Source: Clostridium algifaecis (GTDB taxonomy: Bacteria; Bacillota; Clostridia; Clostridiales; Clostridiaceae). From it: a stretch of 64,000 bases of DNA. Numbering within the stretch: position 1 is the first letter of the stretch; every line of letters starts with the position of its first letter. A program made the translations under genes and the position numbers. Positions 54,615-63,948 of this stretch are shown here, piece after piece. The notes under the pieces are model-generated. The model saw only the letters and a program-made list of their open reading frames with translations, was not told the DNA's origin and made no database searches. The stretch lies in the NCBI RefSeq assembly GCF_017874415.1, contig NZ_JAGGLM010000005.1, forward strand, positions 1-64,000, read 5' to 3'.

Positions 54615-55520
54615 GTGGGAAGTACAATACTTAAGTATCAAAGAGCATTTAATAGTGCTGTTGATAGATTAAAAAAAGATGATTCCATATTGGCCGTTAT
54701 GGTTTTTGGAAGTATGATTACGGGTGATCTATGGGATGAATCAGATATTGATCTTTTTGTTATATATGATGACAAAAATTCTGAGTTTAAAAATATATAT
54801 ACAGAAGAAAAAGATATATTGGTTCATATTAAACTTATGAGCAAAAATAAATTTTTGCAGATCAATGAAGAAAATATAAGAGGAGGATTTATCCATAGAA
54901 TTATATCTTCTTCCAGACTGGTTTTTTCTAAAGATATGGAGATAACTTCTATATATGATGGCATAAGGTATTATCCAGATATTGACAGAGAAAGATGGGG
55001 CATGGTCTATCTTGGAAACTTACTGAAAAATGCAGCCATATGTAAAAAATATCTTCAAAATGATGGAATTTATACTGCATATATTTCTGCAGTAAAGTCA
55101 GTAGAAGAATTTTCAAAATTATATGTTAATTATACAGGACATATGATAAGTAAAGATGCAACAATGGTTGCTATAAGCTTAAATGACGAATTTAAAGGAT
55201 ATGTAGATAATTTATTTTTTCATGGAGATACAATAGAGGAATTAAAAGAAGCTGTAAATAAAATAATTGATTATTTCCAAAAAAGCGTGGATGACAACAT
55301 AAGAAATTTTGTAAATGTGCTTATAAATTATATGAGAGAAAAAGATACTTTTTTGAGTTCACAGCAAATAGAGAATGATGAGTTATTTAAAGAGTATGAT
55401 ATATGCATGGAAGAAATACTTAATAAATTATGGGAAAAGAATATAATAAAAAAGGAAACCAGAGATTATAAAATAAAAAATGAATTTATGCTATTTAAAG
55501 AAAATGTATATTTTATATAA
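54615..55520 (+). CDS. Nucleotidyltransferase-fold protein (MNT-like)
   Basis: 301 residues from GTG 54615 with AAAGGGGG upstream. VFGSMITGDLWDESDIDLFVIYDD (about 30-53) is the GS-x-DxD pattern of the Pol-beta nucleotidyltransferase superfamily, followed by a helical C-terminal half that resembles HEPN-like or substrate-binding bundles. Members include aminoglycoside nucleotidyltransferases and MNT antitoxins; no separate HEPN partner gene is adjacent. Function is unassigned. It precedes a MocR regulator by 57 bases. Confidence 0.8.
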   Translation: MGSTILKYQRAFNSAVDRLKKDDSILAVMVFGSMITGDLWDESDIDLFVIYDDKNSEFKNIYTEEKDILVHIKLMSKNKFLQINEENIRGGFIHRIISSSRLVFSKDMEITSIYDGIRYYPDIDRERWGMVYLGNLLKNAAICKKYLQNDGIYTAYISAVKSVEEFSKLYVNYTGHMISKDATMVAISLNDEFKGYVDNLFFHGDTIEELKEAVNKIIDYFQKSVDDNIRNFVNVLINYMREKDTFLSSQQIENDELFKEYDICMEEILNKLWEKNIIKKETRDYKIKNEFMLFKENVYFI

Positions 55521-55576
55521 TAATAAGTTGTATTTTAATATTAAGTTAATTTATATTAATAGGAAGTGCTGCTTGA

Positions 55577-56992
55577 ATGGATAAGTATTTTTTAAAACTT
55601 GATGGAGAAGGAATAATTAAATATAAAGTTATAGAGAAGCACATAAAAAATTTAATTGATTGTAATAAAATAAAAGATGGTGAAAAATTGCCATCTATAA
55701 GAAATTTGGCTAGTTTTTTAAAAGTAAACAATGTAACTATAATTAATACCTATAAAAAGCTTGAAAGTGAAGGATATGCTTTTCAAAAAATAGGCAGTGG
55801 TACATATGCAAAGAGAAGGGACATAAATAAAAATTTTAGAAGAGAATATTCCAATGTTTTAAAAAAGATAGCAAATAGTGGTAATAATGATTATTTGGAC
55901 TTTACAGATGAAAGTCCAAATGGAGATTTTTTCCCTATAAAATCTTTTAAAAATGTTATAGATGAAGTGCTTGACAGGGATGGAGCAGCAGCTCTTACTT
56001 ATCAGGAAGCTTTAGGGTATGATGGACTTAGGGAGAGCATAAGTAGTGTGTTTTGGAATAATAAAATAAATAGTGAAGATATACTCATAGTATCTGGTGC
56101 ACAACAAGGGATAGATGTAGTTTCAAAAGCTATTGTGAATACTAATGATGGTATAGTACTGGAAAAGCCAACTTATAGTGGAGCATTATCTGTATTCAAA
56201 TGGAGACGTGCAGATATATTTGAGGTTCCCATGGACAAAGATGGAATAGATATAAATATATTTGAAAAAATATTAAAGAAAAATAATATTAAATGTTTTT
56301 ATACCATGAGTTATTTTCAGAATCCAACAGGTGTAAGTTATAGCATTGAAAAAAAGAGACAGATACTTAATTTAGCACAAATATATGATTTCTATATAAT
56401 TGAAGATGATTATCTTTCAGAACTTATTTATGACAAGCGTATAAAATACAATAGCTTTAAAAGTTTGGACTTAAATGACAGAGTTATATATATAAAAAGT
56501 TTTTCAAAAATATTTTTACCTGGTATAAGAATAGGGTATTTAGTTCCTCCTAAAAAATTTAAAGACAGTATACAAAATTCCAAAATAAATACCGATATAT
56601 CTACGTCAAGCCTTATGCAAAGGGCATTGGACTTATACATTAGAAAGGGACTTTGGAGAAATTATATAAGTAAATTAAATTTAATTTATTCAAAAAGATA
56701 TGAATATACAAAAAGTTGTCTTAAAAAATATTTCAAAAATAAAATAAAATTTAATGAGCCTGGAGGTGGTCTGCATTTTTATTTTAAGATTTCTGATTCT
56801 ATAAATATAAATTGTTTAAGGCTTTTTAGAATTGCCAGGGAAAAAAATGTTTTGATAACTCCAGGTACATTATTTTATAAAAATCCTAAGGAAGGACAAA
56901 AATATTTTAGACTTGGGTTTTCTCAATTGGGAGATGAGGAGATAGAGGAAGGAATACGTATACTTTATGATATTGTAAGTGATACATATTAA
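55577..56992 (+). CDS. MocR/GntR family regulator with aminotransferase domain
   Basis: 471 residues. Residues about 10-80 form a GntR winged helix (DGEKLPSIRNLASFLKVNNVTI, KLESEGY). The rest is a class I/II aminotransferase fold with TYQEALGYDGLRESI, FYTMSYFQNPTGVSY, EDDYLSEL and the PLP lysine in KSFSKIFLPGIRIGY. MocR proteins usually sense an amine or vitamer and regulate a neighbouring gene. The adjacent nucleotidyltransferase-fold gene is the obvious but untested target. GGAAG ribosome site. Confidence 0.93.
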   Translation: MDKYFLKLDGEGIIKYKVIEKHIKNLIDCNKIKDGEKLPSIRNLASFLKVNNVTIINTYKKLESEGYAFQKIGSGTYAKRRDINKNFRREYSNVLKKIANSGNNDYLDFTDESPNGDFFPIKSFKNVIDEVLDRDGAAALTYQEALGYDGLRESISSVFWNNKINSEDILIVSGAQQGIDVVSKAIVNTNDGIVLEKPTYSGALSVFKWRRADIFEVPMDKDGIDINIFEKILKKNNIKCFYTMSYFQNPTGVSYSIEKKRQILNLAQIYDFYIIEDDYLSELIYDKRIKYNSFKSLDLNDRVIYIKSFSKIFLPGIRIGYLVPPKKFKDSIQNSKINTDISTSSLMQRALDLYIRKGLWRNYISKLNLIYSKRYEYTKSCLKKYFKNKIKFNEPGGGLHFYFKISDSININCLRLFRIAREKNVLITPGTLFYKNPKEGQKYFRLGFSQLGDEEIEEGIRILYDIVSDTY

Positions 56993-57028
56993 TATTGAAA
57001 TTTTTTAAATGGTGTATGGGGTGATTTT

Positions 57029-57712
57029 TTGTCTTTGAATGGAATGCTAAATATAGATTGGAATAATATAGATATATATACTGATGAAGAAATAACTTAT
57101 TTTCTGTATTTAGAAGGTAAAAATATTGATGCTATTTGTAAAATAAGAAATTTGAGTAGAGATATAGTTGAAAATGGTATAATAAATGGTAAGATAAAGT
57201 ATGGCATTTTAGTTAAAAGTAATAATGAAAGGGAACTTTTTAATTCTATATCATCGTCTGGAAAATTTGACAAAATAGATATTCTAAAAAATTTAGATAA
57301 TATTAACAAGCACAGACTTGTAGAGTTTATAAATCGTAATTATTCTGATATGAAAACTAAAGATAAAGAGAATGCTATATGGATATTGGGAGAACTGAAA
57401 AGCAAATTGGGATTTAATATACTTATCAAAGGTACAGTTCACAATCACGTGAATGTAAGGAGAATGGCAGTTTCTGCTCTTGGAAAACTTGGTGATAAAT
57501 CTGGAGAAGTTGCACTAATTAGAGCTTTAGATGATATAAATCCTCAGGTAGTAATGTATGCTATAAAAGCTCTTGCGAAGATAAAGAGTCATAGGGCTTT
57601 AAAAAAAATAGAATATATAAAAGATTTGAAATGTAAGGAATATGTTAGAAAATCGGCAGAAGAATACATAAATGCTATTAATAATGAAATAAAAAGAGGT
57701 AATTTAACATGA
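57029..57712 (+). CDS. HEAT-repeat protein
   Basis: 227 residues starting at TTG 57029 after GGGGTGA. The C-terminal half contains two or three HEAT/PBS-lyase-like repeats (AIWILGELKSKLGFNILIKG, VRRMAVSALGKLGDKSGE, VVMYAIKALAKIKSHRAL). The N-terminal half is unrecognised, with a helix-turn-helix-like stretch around 25-50. Soluble scaffold by inference. Its stop overlaps the next ATG (ATGA), implying coupling with YigZ. Confidence 0.85.
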   Translation: MSLNGMLNIDWNNIDIYTDEEITYFLYLEGKNIDAICKIRNLSRDIVENGIINGKIKYGILVKSNNERELFNSISSSGKFDKIDILKNLDNINKHRLVEFINRNYSDMKTKDKENAIWILGELKSKLGFNILIKGTVHNHVNVRRMAVSALGKLGDKSGEVALIRALDDINPQVVMYAIKALAKIKSHRALKKIEYIKDLKCKEYVRKSAEEYINAINNEIKRGNLT

Positions 57713-58377
57713 GCTATTTTACAGTGAAGGATGAAGCTAAGGATAGTTTTGAAGAAAAAAAATCTATATTTATAGGTAGGACAAAGAGAGTTTATACAGA
57801 AAATGATGCTAAAAAATTTATAAGTGAAATAAAAAGCTTGGAAAAAGAAGCAAAGCATAATGTATTTGCTTATGCACTTGGAGAGAACATGAATATACAA
57901 AGGTATAGTGACGACGGAGAACCTCAGGGTTCTGCTGGAATACCAGTTCTTGAAGTTATAAAAAAAAATAAGATAACGGATGTAGTTATCGTAGTTACAA
58001 GATATTTTGGAGGAATCTTACTCGGGAAAAGTGGGCTATTTAGAGCTTATTCTAAAGCGGCTGCCAGGGCTGTAGATAAAGCTGGAATTATAGAAAAAAT
58101 TAAAGGTGTAGAACTTAACATAGTAGTAGATTATGCTGATATAGAAAAAATCAAGTATGATTTTCAACAAAAATTCTGGCATATAGAAAATATAGAATAT
58201 GAAGATAAAGTTAAAATATTAATATATTGTGGGCTTGAAGATAATGATAAAATAATAAATAGAGTTATAAATATAACAAGGGGAAAATGTGAAGTTATAG
58301 TTGGAGATGAACAATATTACTTTAAAATGGGCAATAGACTGTATAAAGATGAGACAAGCTTATCAGGTAATATCTAG
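57709..58377 (+). CDS. YigZ / IMPACT family protein (UPF0029)
   Basis: 222 residues. SDDGEPQGSAGIPVLE and VTRYFGGILLGKSGLFRAYSKAA are the diagnostic UPF0029 stretches, followed by a C-terminal DUF1949-like ferredoxin fold. The family includes yeast IMPACT/Yih1, linked to translation stress signalling; the bacterial role is not settled. The start overlaps the HEAT gene stop. Confidence 0.94.
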   Translation: MSYFTVKDEAKDSFEEKKSIFIGRTKRVYTENDAKKFISEIKSLEKEAKHNVFAYALGENMNIQRYSDDGEPQGSAGIPVLEVIKKNKITDVVIVVTRYFGGILLGKSGLFRAYSKAAARAVDKAGIIEKIKGVELNIVVDYADIEKIKYDFQQKFWHIENIEYEDKVKILIYCGLEDNDKIINRVINITRGKCEVIVGDEQYYFKMGNRLYKDETSLSGNI

Positions 58378-58455
58378 CTAATTTGTATTTATAAATATTT
58401 ATGTGATATAATATTTAAGGTTTTATATACAAATAGTACGTTGGGAGGAAATCAT

Positions 58456-59193
58456 ATGTCAGGACATTCAAAATGGCATAATATACAAGCGAAAAAGGGT
58501 AAAATAGATGCAAAAAGAGGTAAGATATTTACTAAAATAGGTAAACTTATTGCAATTGCAGCCAAGGATGGTTCAAATATTGAAACTAACTCAAAATTAA
58601 GAGAAGTAGTAGCAAAAGCAAAGGCAAACAATATGCCTCAGGATACTATAACTAGAGCAATTAAAAAAGGTGCAGGAGAGCTTGAAGGTGTAAACTACGA
58701 GGAAGTATCGTATGAAGGATACGGACCAAGCGGTGTAGCTGTAATAGTTAAAGCATTGACTGATAATAAGAACAGAACAGCAGGAAATGTTAGAACTGCT
58801 TTTACAAGAAGTGGTGGAAATCTAGGGGCTAATGGTTGTGTAGGTTGGATGTTCCAGACTAAAGGGCAGATAGTAATAGAAAGAACAGAAGACATGGATG
58901 AGGACGAAGTTATGATGCAGGTATTAGATGCAGGTGCTGAAGACTTTGATGCTCAGGATGAGGTATTTGAAATAACAACTACGGTAGAGGATTTTATATC
59001 TGTACGTGATGCACTTGAAAAAGATGGATTTAAGTTTGTTTCAGCTGATATCACTATGATACCGGATAATGTTACAGCTGTTGATATGGAAGCTGCTGAA
59101 AAGGTTCAAAGACTTATAGACAAACTTGAAGACGATGATGACGTTCAGGATGTCTACCACAATGCTGAATTCCCGGAAGAATTTGAAGGATAA
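58456..59193 (+). CDS. YebC/PmpR family translation/transcription factor
   Basis: About 245 residues from ATG 58456 (GGGAGG upstream), starting [16 protein letters not shown], the invariant YebC start. Further marks: [42 protein letters not shown], and a C-terminal acidic [16 protein letters not shown]. Members act as DNA-binding regulators in some bacteria and, more recently, as ribosome-associated factors for proline-rich stretches. Which applies here is unknown. Preceded by a TATAAT-containing gap, so probably transcribed alone. Confidence 0.97.
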   Translation: MSGHSKWHNIQAKKGKIDAKRGKIFTKIGKLIAIAAKDGSNIETNSKLREVVAKAKANNMPQDTITRAIKKGAGELEGVNYEEVSYEGYGPSGVAVIVKALTDNKNRTAGNVRTAFTRSGGNLGANGCVGWMFQTKGQIVIERTEDMDEDEVMMQVLDAGAEDFDAQDEVFEITTTVEDFISVRDALEKDGFKFVSADITMIPDNVTAVDMEAAEKVQRLIDKLEDDDDVQDVYHNAEFPEEFEG

Positions 59194-59275
59194 GCTATAT
59201 CAATGTTTTACATACTTAAGTAGTTGAAAAATGTGATGTTATACGTTTTTTTACTATTCCATGATGCAATATAAT

Positions 59276-59309
59276 GCCTTTTGAATGTATGCATGAAATT
59301 ACTTATATT
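59276..59309 (+). terminator. Terminator-like hairpin after yebC
   Basis: CCTTTTGAATGTA (59277-59289) pairs, with one mismatch, with TATATTCAAAAGG-type sequence ending near 59307, followed by a weak T-tract. It is the first of two hairpins in this 205-base gap. Confidence 0.6.
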
Positions 59310-59340
59310 CAAAAGGTGTCTTTAATGTTTATTATTACTA

Positions 59341-59384
59341 AAAAATGTACCTAGATTATTTACATAAATTTGGGTACATTTTTA
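59341..59384. terminator. Bidirectional terminator between yebC and the MCP gene
   Basis: AAAAATGTACC (59341-59351) and GGTACATTTTT (59373-59383) form a perfect 11-bp stem with T-runs on both strands, between convergent genes. Confidence 0.8.
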
Positions 59385-59398
59385 TATACAACCAAAAT

Positions 59399-60931
59399 CT
59401 ATTTAATAAGTTTATTCATATCTTCAGCAACATTTCTAAGTTCATTAATGTTAGCTTCTATTTCTTCACTGGTAGCGGCATTTTGAGATATCGTTTCTGT
59501 TATCATTTCATATTTTGATATTGTATCTTTTGTTATATTTGACACTTCTTCATTAAATTGAACTACATTTTTAGTTTTTGTAAATAATGTAGTAGAAGCA
59601 TTATTTGTATCTAGAATATTATTACTAAATAATTTCAAATCGGAAGTCATAACATTTATTCCTCTGACTGTTTCATTAATAATACTATTACCGGTCTGAG
59701 ACTTTTCGTTATTATGAGTCATTTGTTTTTGAACTACATCAATTTTATTTTTCAGCTCATCTACTATTGTACTTGCTTGATTAAGTGATTGTTTTGTTCC
59801 TTCAGCTAATTTTCTTATTTCATCTGCTACTACTGCAAATCCTTTACCATGTTCACCTGCTCTTGCTGCTTCAATTGATGCATTTAAAGCAAGAAGATTG
59901 GTTTGTTCTGATATATCTCCTATAAGATTTAATATCTCATCTACTTGTCTTGATTTTTGTTCCAAATCTTTTGTAGACTTAAATGTATCCTCTATACTAT
60001 TTTTTATATCCATAATAATTGAAAGAGTATCATTTAAAGATTTCTGATTTTTATCTGTAACATTGATAAAGTAGTTTATTTTATCTTCACTATCCTTGGT
60101 TTTTTTAGCAACAACCTCATTAGCATTTAATAAAGTATTTAATATTTCTTTATTTTTATTTGATTTATCAAGCATTTCACCAGAACTTTTTGATACAGAT
60201 TGGCTTGTTTCTGAAACTTCAAGAAGTGAACTTGTTTGTTCTTCAATAGCTGCACTTAAGTTTTCACTTGATGACAAAACAGTAGCAGAAATTTGAGCTA
60301 TATTTCCAAATAAATCTAACAATTGTTGCTTTTCTTTTTTTAACTCAACTTCCTTATCACCAATTGACTTTAATAGATTAGATGCAAAGTATACAACTAG
60401 GAAAATTAATGCCAAAGTTATAAAGATAGTAATAATTTTCATAGCTGACTCTGCAATAATTAATTGTTTATCCTGAAAAATTGAAGGATTATTTACAAAT
60501 ACTATGATTTGACATAAAAGGCTTAAAGCTATTGACGCTATAATCATTTTTATATCAAAAAACAAGGCTCCAAGAATAACGAAAAAGAAGACTATAAGCC
60601 ATATTGAATTTAAGTACATTGTAAGGTTCAAATATAAATACTGAAAATAAGTTATTATTAAAAGTACAATTTTTGTTATATTAAATGCTTTCATATTAAA
60701 ACCATTTTGAGTAATGGTACATTTATAACATTTATAAAAGGCTATACCATAAATTAAAATAAGTATTCCAAGTATGATTAAAGAAATTACACTTATTTTG
60801 TCATTAAGCCCAAGTAATTTTATTGAAGAATAGAATAAGAATGATAGAACACAGCATACCATGTAAATTATTAGTACAACTTTAAGTGATTTTTTATTAA
60901 AAGTTATTTGAAAGCTCTCTTTAGTGTTCAT
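59399..60931 (-). CDS. Methyl-accepting chemotaxis protein with multi-helix membrane sensor
   Basis: About 510 residues from ATG 60931 (AGGGGGA upstream; the 60970 start would include the site). The first 190 residues contain about six membrane helices and almost no extracellular loop, so the signal is probably sensed within or through the membrane. No clear HAMP domain is seen. The signalling domain contains the conserved hairpin tip [36 protein letters not shown]. Second gene of a c-di-GMP-riboswitch-controlled pair, 46 bases after the KAS III-like gene. Confidence 0.94.
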   Translation of the reverse strand: MNTKESFQITFNKKSLKVVLIIYMVCCVLSFLFYSSIKLLGLNDKISVISLIILGILILIYGIAFYKCYKCTITQNGFNMKAFNITKIVLLIITYFQYLYLNLTMYLNSIWLIVFFFVILGALFFDIKMIIASIALSLLCQIIVFVNNPSIFQDKQLIIAESAMKIITIFITLALIFLVVYFASNLLKSIGDKEVELKKEKQQLLDLFGNIAQISATVLSSSENLSAAIEEQTSSLLEVSETSQSVSKSSGEMLDKSNKNKEILNTLLNANEVVAKKTKDSEDKINYFINVTDKNQKSLNDTLSIIMDIKNSIEDTFKSTKDLEQKSRQVDEILNLIGDISEQTNLLALNASIEAARAGEHGKGFAVVADEIRKLAEGTKQSLNQASTIVDELKNKIDVVQKQMTHNNEKSQTGNSIINETVRGINVMTSDLKLFSNNILDTNNASTTLFTKTKNVVQFNEEVSNITKDTISKYEMITETISQNAATSEEIEANINELRNVAEDMNKLIK

Positions 60932-60977
60932 TTTATGTCCCCCTAAATATATTGATTTTTTTATCTTCATCTTTGAT

Positions 60978-61964
60978 TTAATATTTATAAAGCATTACTA
61001 TACTTTGAGAACCTGCTCCAAATGTCCAAAATACTACATAATCTCCTCTTTTGATTTTACCTTGTTTTATAGATTCATATAATGCTATAAAAGGACTACT
61101 AGTACCGGTATATCCATACTTATCGCCTATATAGATACTCTTGCCTTCATCTATATTCATAAGTTCCCTTATTTTTTTTATATTTTTAAGTGCAAGCTGA
61201 GATAAACAAAACATACTAATATCATTTCTTGTTAGTCCATTATTTTTTAACAGTCTTTTTATAATTTCTGTTGCAGGATAAACAAAAAAACCGCTATTAA
61301 ATGGTAACCATTTCAAACAAAGTTCATCTATATTTTTTGATTTAAAGAAATTGGAAAAACCGCGGCTTGGATACATAACCTTGTCACTTACTTTTGTATT
61401 TACATAATATTCAGTATCAATTACACCGCAATCATCATCTACCTTTTCTAAAATTATTGCACATGCTGCATGTCCATAATTACCATAACAAAGTTCATTA
61501 TTAGAATCAATTAAAGAATTATCATCATCACACCCGACAATTAAAGCTCTTTTTGCACGTTTTGAAGATATCAAATAATTTGACATATGTTCTAAAGCAA
61601 TAGCCATGCCAGCACAATTTGCATTCATATCAAAGCACATTGCATTTGTTCTCAGATTTAATTCTTTATGCAATAAAATTGATGTTGCTGGTGATATATA
61701 TTCTGATAATATAGAAGAATAGACTAATACATCTATGTCACGCCCTTTCAAATTTGCTTTGTCTAATACGGATTTTGAAACTTTTACAGCTAAAGATAAG
61801 GTTGTTTCATCTTCATCAAACATAAATCTCTTATCTCTTCCCATTACATCTACTAATAAATGTTCGACATTCTTATTTTGTTGTTCAAAATGCTTTAAAT
61901 AAAAGTCATTTGAAACAACTCTGGAAGCATGACAAACATCAATACAACTTAATTTTATGCCCAT
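60978..61964 (-). CDS. KAS III (FabH)-like thiolase-fold protein with altered active site
   Basis: About 328 residues from ATG 61964 (AAGGAGA upstream). Thiolase-superfamily KAS III fold: DMNANCAGM with nucleophile Cys117, and a C-terminal [11 protein letters not shown]. FabH needs His in FVPHQANxRI and Asn in YGNTSAAS. Here these read [12 protein letters not shown] (Ser255 at the His position) and YGYTGTSS (Tyr285 at the Asn position). A decarboxylative condensation is therefore doubtful; acyl transfer from Cys117 or a specialised reaction is more likely (inference). No ACP or fab gene is nearby. First gene after the c-di-GMP riboswitch. Confidence 0.9.
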   Translation of the reverse strand: MGIKLSCIDVCHASRVVSNDFYLKHFEQQNKNVEHLLVDVMGRDKRFMFDEDETTLSLAVKVSKSVLDKANLKGRDIDVLVYSSILSEYISPATSILLHKELNLRTNAMCFDMNANCAGMAIALEHMSNYLISSKRAKRALIVGCDDDNSLIDSNNELCYGNYGHAACAIILEKVDDDCGVIDTEYYVNTKVSDKVMYPSRGFSNFFKSKNIDELCLKWLPFNSGFFVYPATEIIKRLLKNNGLTRNDISMFCLSQLALKNIKKIRELMNIDEGKSIYIGDKYGYTGTSSPFIALYESIKQGKIKRGDYVVFWTFGAGSQSIVMLYKY

Positions 61965-62021
61965 ACTAATCTCCTTAAACAATATTATTTTTTATAATAT
62001 ACATTTTTAATTTTGATAAAT

Positions 62022-62054
62022 TAAAAATGTACCTATTAATATATAAATAGGTAC
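62022..62054 (-). terminator. Expression-platform terminator of the c-di-GMP riboswitch
   Basis: On the minus strand GTACCTATTT (62054-62045) pairs with AATAGGTAC (62037-62029) and is followed by ATTTTT. A second perfect 13-bp hairpin (62001-62013 with 62018-62030) overlaps the U-tract and the base of the first stem and could compete with it. Confidence 0.75.
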
Positions 62055-62093
62055 CAGAATATAAGTATAAATATTGATTATTAAAACTATAAT

Positions 62094-62172
62094 TTGGTAA
62101 CCTGGCAGTCATAGGAAATGAATCCCTTTAGACCCATAGTTTTGCGACTTTATCTTTCGATAAATGTGCTAT
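62094..62172 (-). promoter_or_regulatory. Cyclic di-GMP-I (GEMM) riboswitch
   Basis: Reading the minus strand from 62170: GCACATTTATCGAAAGATAAAG with a GAAA tetraloop on a perfect helix, then CGCAAAAC (62146-62139), ATGGGTCTAAAG carrying the tetraloop receptor, a second hairpin GGGATTCATTTCC, and TATGACTGCCAGGTTACC ending at 62096. Order, spacing and conserved bases match the GEMM-I aptamer. P1 is weak by eye. It lies about 130 bases upstream of the KAS III-like gene with a terminator between, so it controls the KAS III/MCP pair. Confidence 0.88.
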
Positions 62173-62191
62173 TATCAATGTAGCAATATAA

Positions 62192-62197
62192 ATTATA
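62192..62197 (-). promoter_or_regulatory. Likely -10 element for the riboswitch transcript
   Basis: TATAAT on the minus strand lies about 20-25 bases before the aptamer. The -35 is poor (TTGAAT at a 20-base spacing), so the promoter may need an activator. Confidence 0.4.
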
Positions 62198-62455
62198 TTA
62201 CACTAAAATTTTACAAAATTCAATAGTAATTGCATATTATTGCAATTTATACATGAAATATTTGCATATTTTGTATAAACATTTAATCTTAAAATGTTTT
62301 AAATCTGTACTGATATATTAGAGTTTTTTTAAAATTAAATCAAGTTATAAACTAAAGATTATAGTGTTTCATTAAAAATTTTATTAAAATATATTGACTG
62401 CATAAATAAAAAATGTGTTACTCTTATTTTAGGATAATTTTATGGAGATGATTTT
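62198..62455. other. AT-rich intergenic region with a plus-strand promoter
   Basis: Nothing coding is seen. TTGACT at 62394-62399 with GTTACT at 62417-62422 (17-base spacing) could drive the GyrI-like gene; its ribosome site GGAGATGA is 9 bases before the ATG. A short inverted pair TTGCATATTATTGCAA lies near 62228-62243. Confidence 0.4.
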
Positions 62456-63424
62456 ATGGAAGCTAAAAAAGATAACATGAAAAATGAATTAAAAAGAAAC
62501 TTTTCTGGATTTTTTGGAGAGTATATTATTTTTATTATTTCAGATTATATAATAGATGAAACTCTAGATACTCAAGATAAGAAGGATGCCTGGCAGAGTA
62601 TTATTAAAAAGTTAAGTAATGCTGATGGTTTAGAAATAAATGATGATATGAAAAAATATATAGAAGCTGATACTATAAACTGGGATTTAATTGAGAGGTT
62701 AGTTGAAAGTAGGAAGAAGCATAATCCAATGATGAATGAGGATAGTGTTTACAATTATACAGATGTACTTAATAATTTTCCAGCTACTGAAGAAGATATG
62801 AATTTTTGTGAAATTTTGTTTAAATACATGAGTACTAAGAAAAATATAAAATATAAAAATTACATATGTTCGCTTATAAGTGGCGATTTAAAAATAATCA
62901 GTGAAAAATATAGAAAAATTGAAGAAGAAAATACTAAATCTAAAAAGGGTATGGTTAGTTTGCCTGAAATGACTTTTGTTGCTTGTGAATATAGAAGGAT
63001 AATACCATTTGGAAGTGTTAATTATCTTATTGATGATTTTAAATCTAAAATTAATAAGATAAAAAATACTATAAATGCAGATAATATATATGTCATTAAA
63101 GGAATTAATGCCCTGCCTGAATATAAAGAGCCTAGATTTTCTATAAAAAATTTAGGGTTTTCATTTGTTGTAGGTGTGCAGGTTTCAAATGCCGAGAGTA
63201 TACCACAAGATATGAAGGTGTTTAAAGTTCCTCAGCATAGATACATATGTTATTCTTCAAAAGAAAGCGAAAATATACAAAAGTTGATTATGGATGATTT
63301 ATCCGAAATAAATTCTTTAAATGAAAAGTATAGATTATCAAATTTTCCTCTTTTAGAATTGTATGATAAGGATTATAAAGGTGAAGAAAACTCAAAATTT
63401 TATACTTATATGCCGATAGAATAG
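62456..63424 (+). CDS. Protein with C-terminal GyrI-like effector-binding domain
   Basis: 322 residues. The N-terminal 150 residues are helical, charged and unrecognised. The C-terminal part (about 165-320), with LPEMTFVACEYRRIIPFGSVNYLIDDF, FVVGVQVSNAESIPQDMKVFKVPQHRYICYSSK and a final YTYMPIE, has the bacterial transcription-activator effector-binding (GyrI-like/SOUL-like) pattern that binds small molecules. No DNA-binding domain is clear. The neighbouring gene on this strand is the small glycine-rich protein. Confidence 0.75.
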   Translation: MEAKKDNMKNELKRNFSGFFGEYIIFIISDYIIDETLDTQDKKDAWQSIIKKLSNADGLEINDDMKKYIEADTINWDLIERLVESRKKHNPMMNEDSVYNYTDVLNNFPATEEDMNFCEILFKYMSTKKNIKYKNYICSLISGDLKIISEKYRKIEEENTKSKKGMVSLPEMTFVACEYRRIIPFGSVNYLIDDFKSKINKIKNTINADNIYVIKGINALPEYKEPRFSIKNLGFSFVVGVQVSNAESIPQDMKVFKVPQHRYICYSSKESENIQKLIMDDLSEINSLNEKYRLSNFPLLELYDKDYKGEENSKFYTYMPIE

Positions 63425-63471
63425 ATAATAATATTGATGTATAAATTCAAATTATAAGGAGGCAAGTGTTA

Positions 63472-63948
63472 ATGGGATTTTTAGGCGGTGCAATTAAGAT
63501 TACAGGGAAGGTTGTAGGGAAAACTGCAGAATTTAGTATAAGGACTGTAGGAAAAACTATATCGATTGGAGTGAAGTGTGCACATAAACCAAAAATAGCT
63601 GAAAAATCAGATAAAGTTTCAAAAGGTTTGGGAAAAGTCATGTGCAAAACTGCTGAATTATCAGGAAATGAACTTGGAATTGCTATGGACAAAGTTGTTG
63701 AATATGGATCTAAAGCTGGAGGTAGTATAGGTAAATATATTGCGGAAACTAAAGGTGCAGATGAAGATCAAATAAAGAGAGCAAAGATTATAGGAAATAT
63801 TATAGGTGGCGGTGCAGTTGGACTATGCTTAGGAGATTTGGTAGGAACTGCACTTACCGGGATCTCAGCATCATCGGCTCTACATGGATTGGTGGCTGCA
63901 AAAATAGCTGTTGCAGGTGGGATAGATGGAGCTAAGAATAAAAAGTAA
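63472..63948 (+). CDS. Small glycine-rich protein of unknown function
   Basis: About 158 residues from ATG 63472, with AAGGAGG 9 bases upstream (GTG 63466 is too close to the site). Basic and glycine-rich throughout; repeated GK-V-GKT-EFS-like segments occur in the N-terminal half. The last third, IGNIIGGGAVGLCLGDLVG and ASSALHGLVAAKIAVAGG, looks like a Gly-zipper membrane-inserting pair. I do not recognise a family. Phage, bacteriocin or membrane-stress proteins can look like this. A TTGACA at 63993-63998 begins a new promoter at the window edge. Confidence 0.7.
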   Translation: MGFLGGAIKITGKVVGKTAEFSIRTVGKTISIGVKCAHKPKIAEKSDKVSKGLGKVMCKTAELSGNELGIAMDKVVEYGSKAGGSIGKYIAETKGADEDQIKRAKIIGNIIGGGAVGLCLGDLVGTALTGISASSALHGLVAAKIAVAGGIDGAKNKK

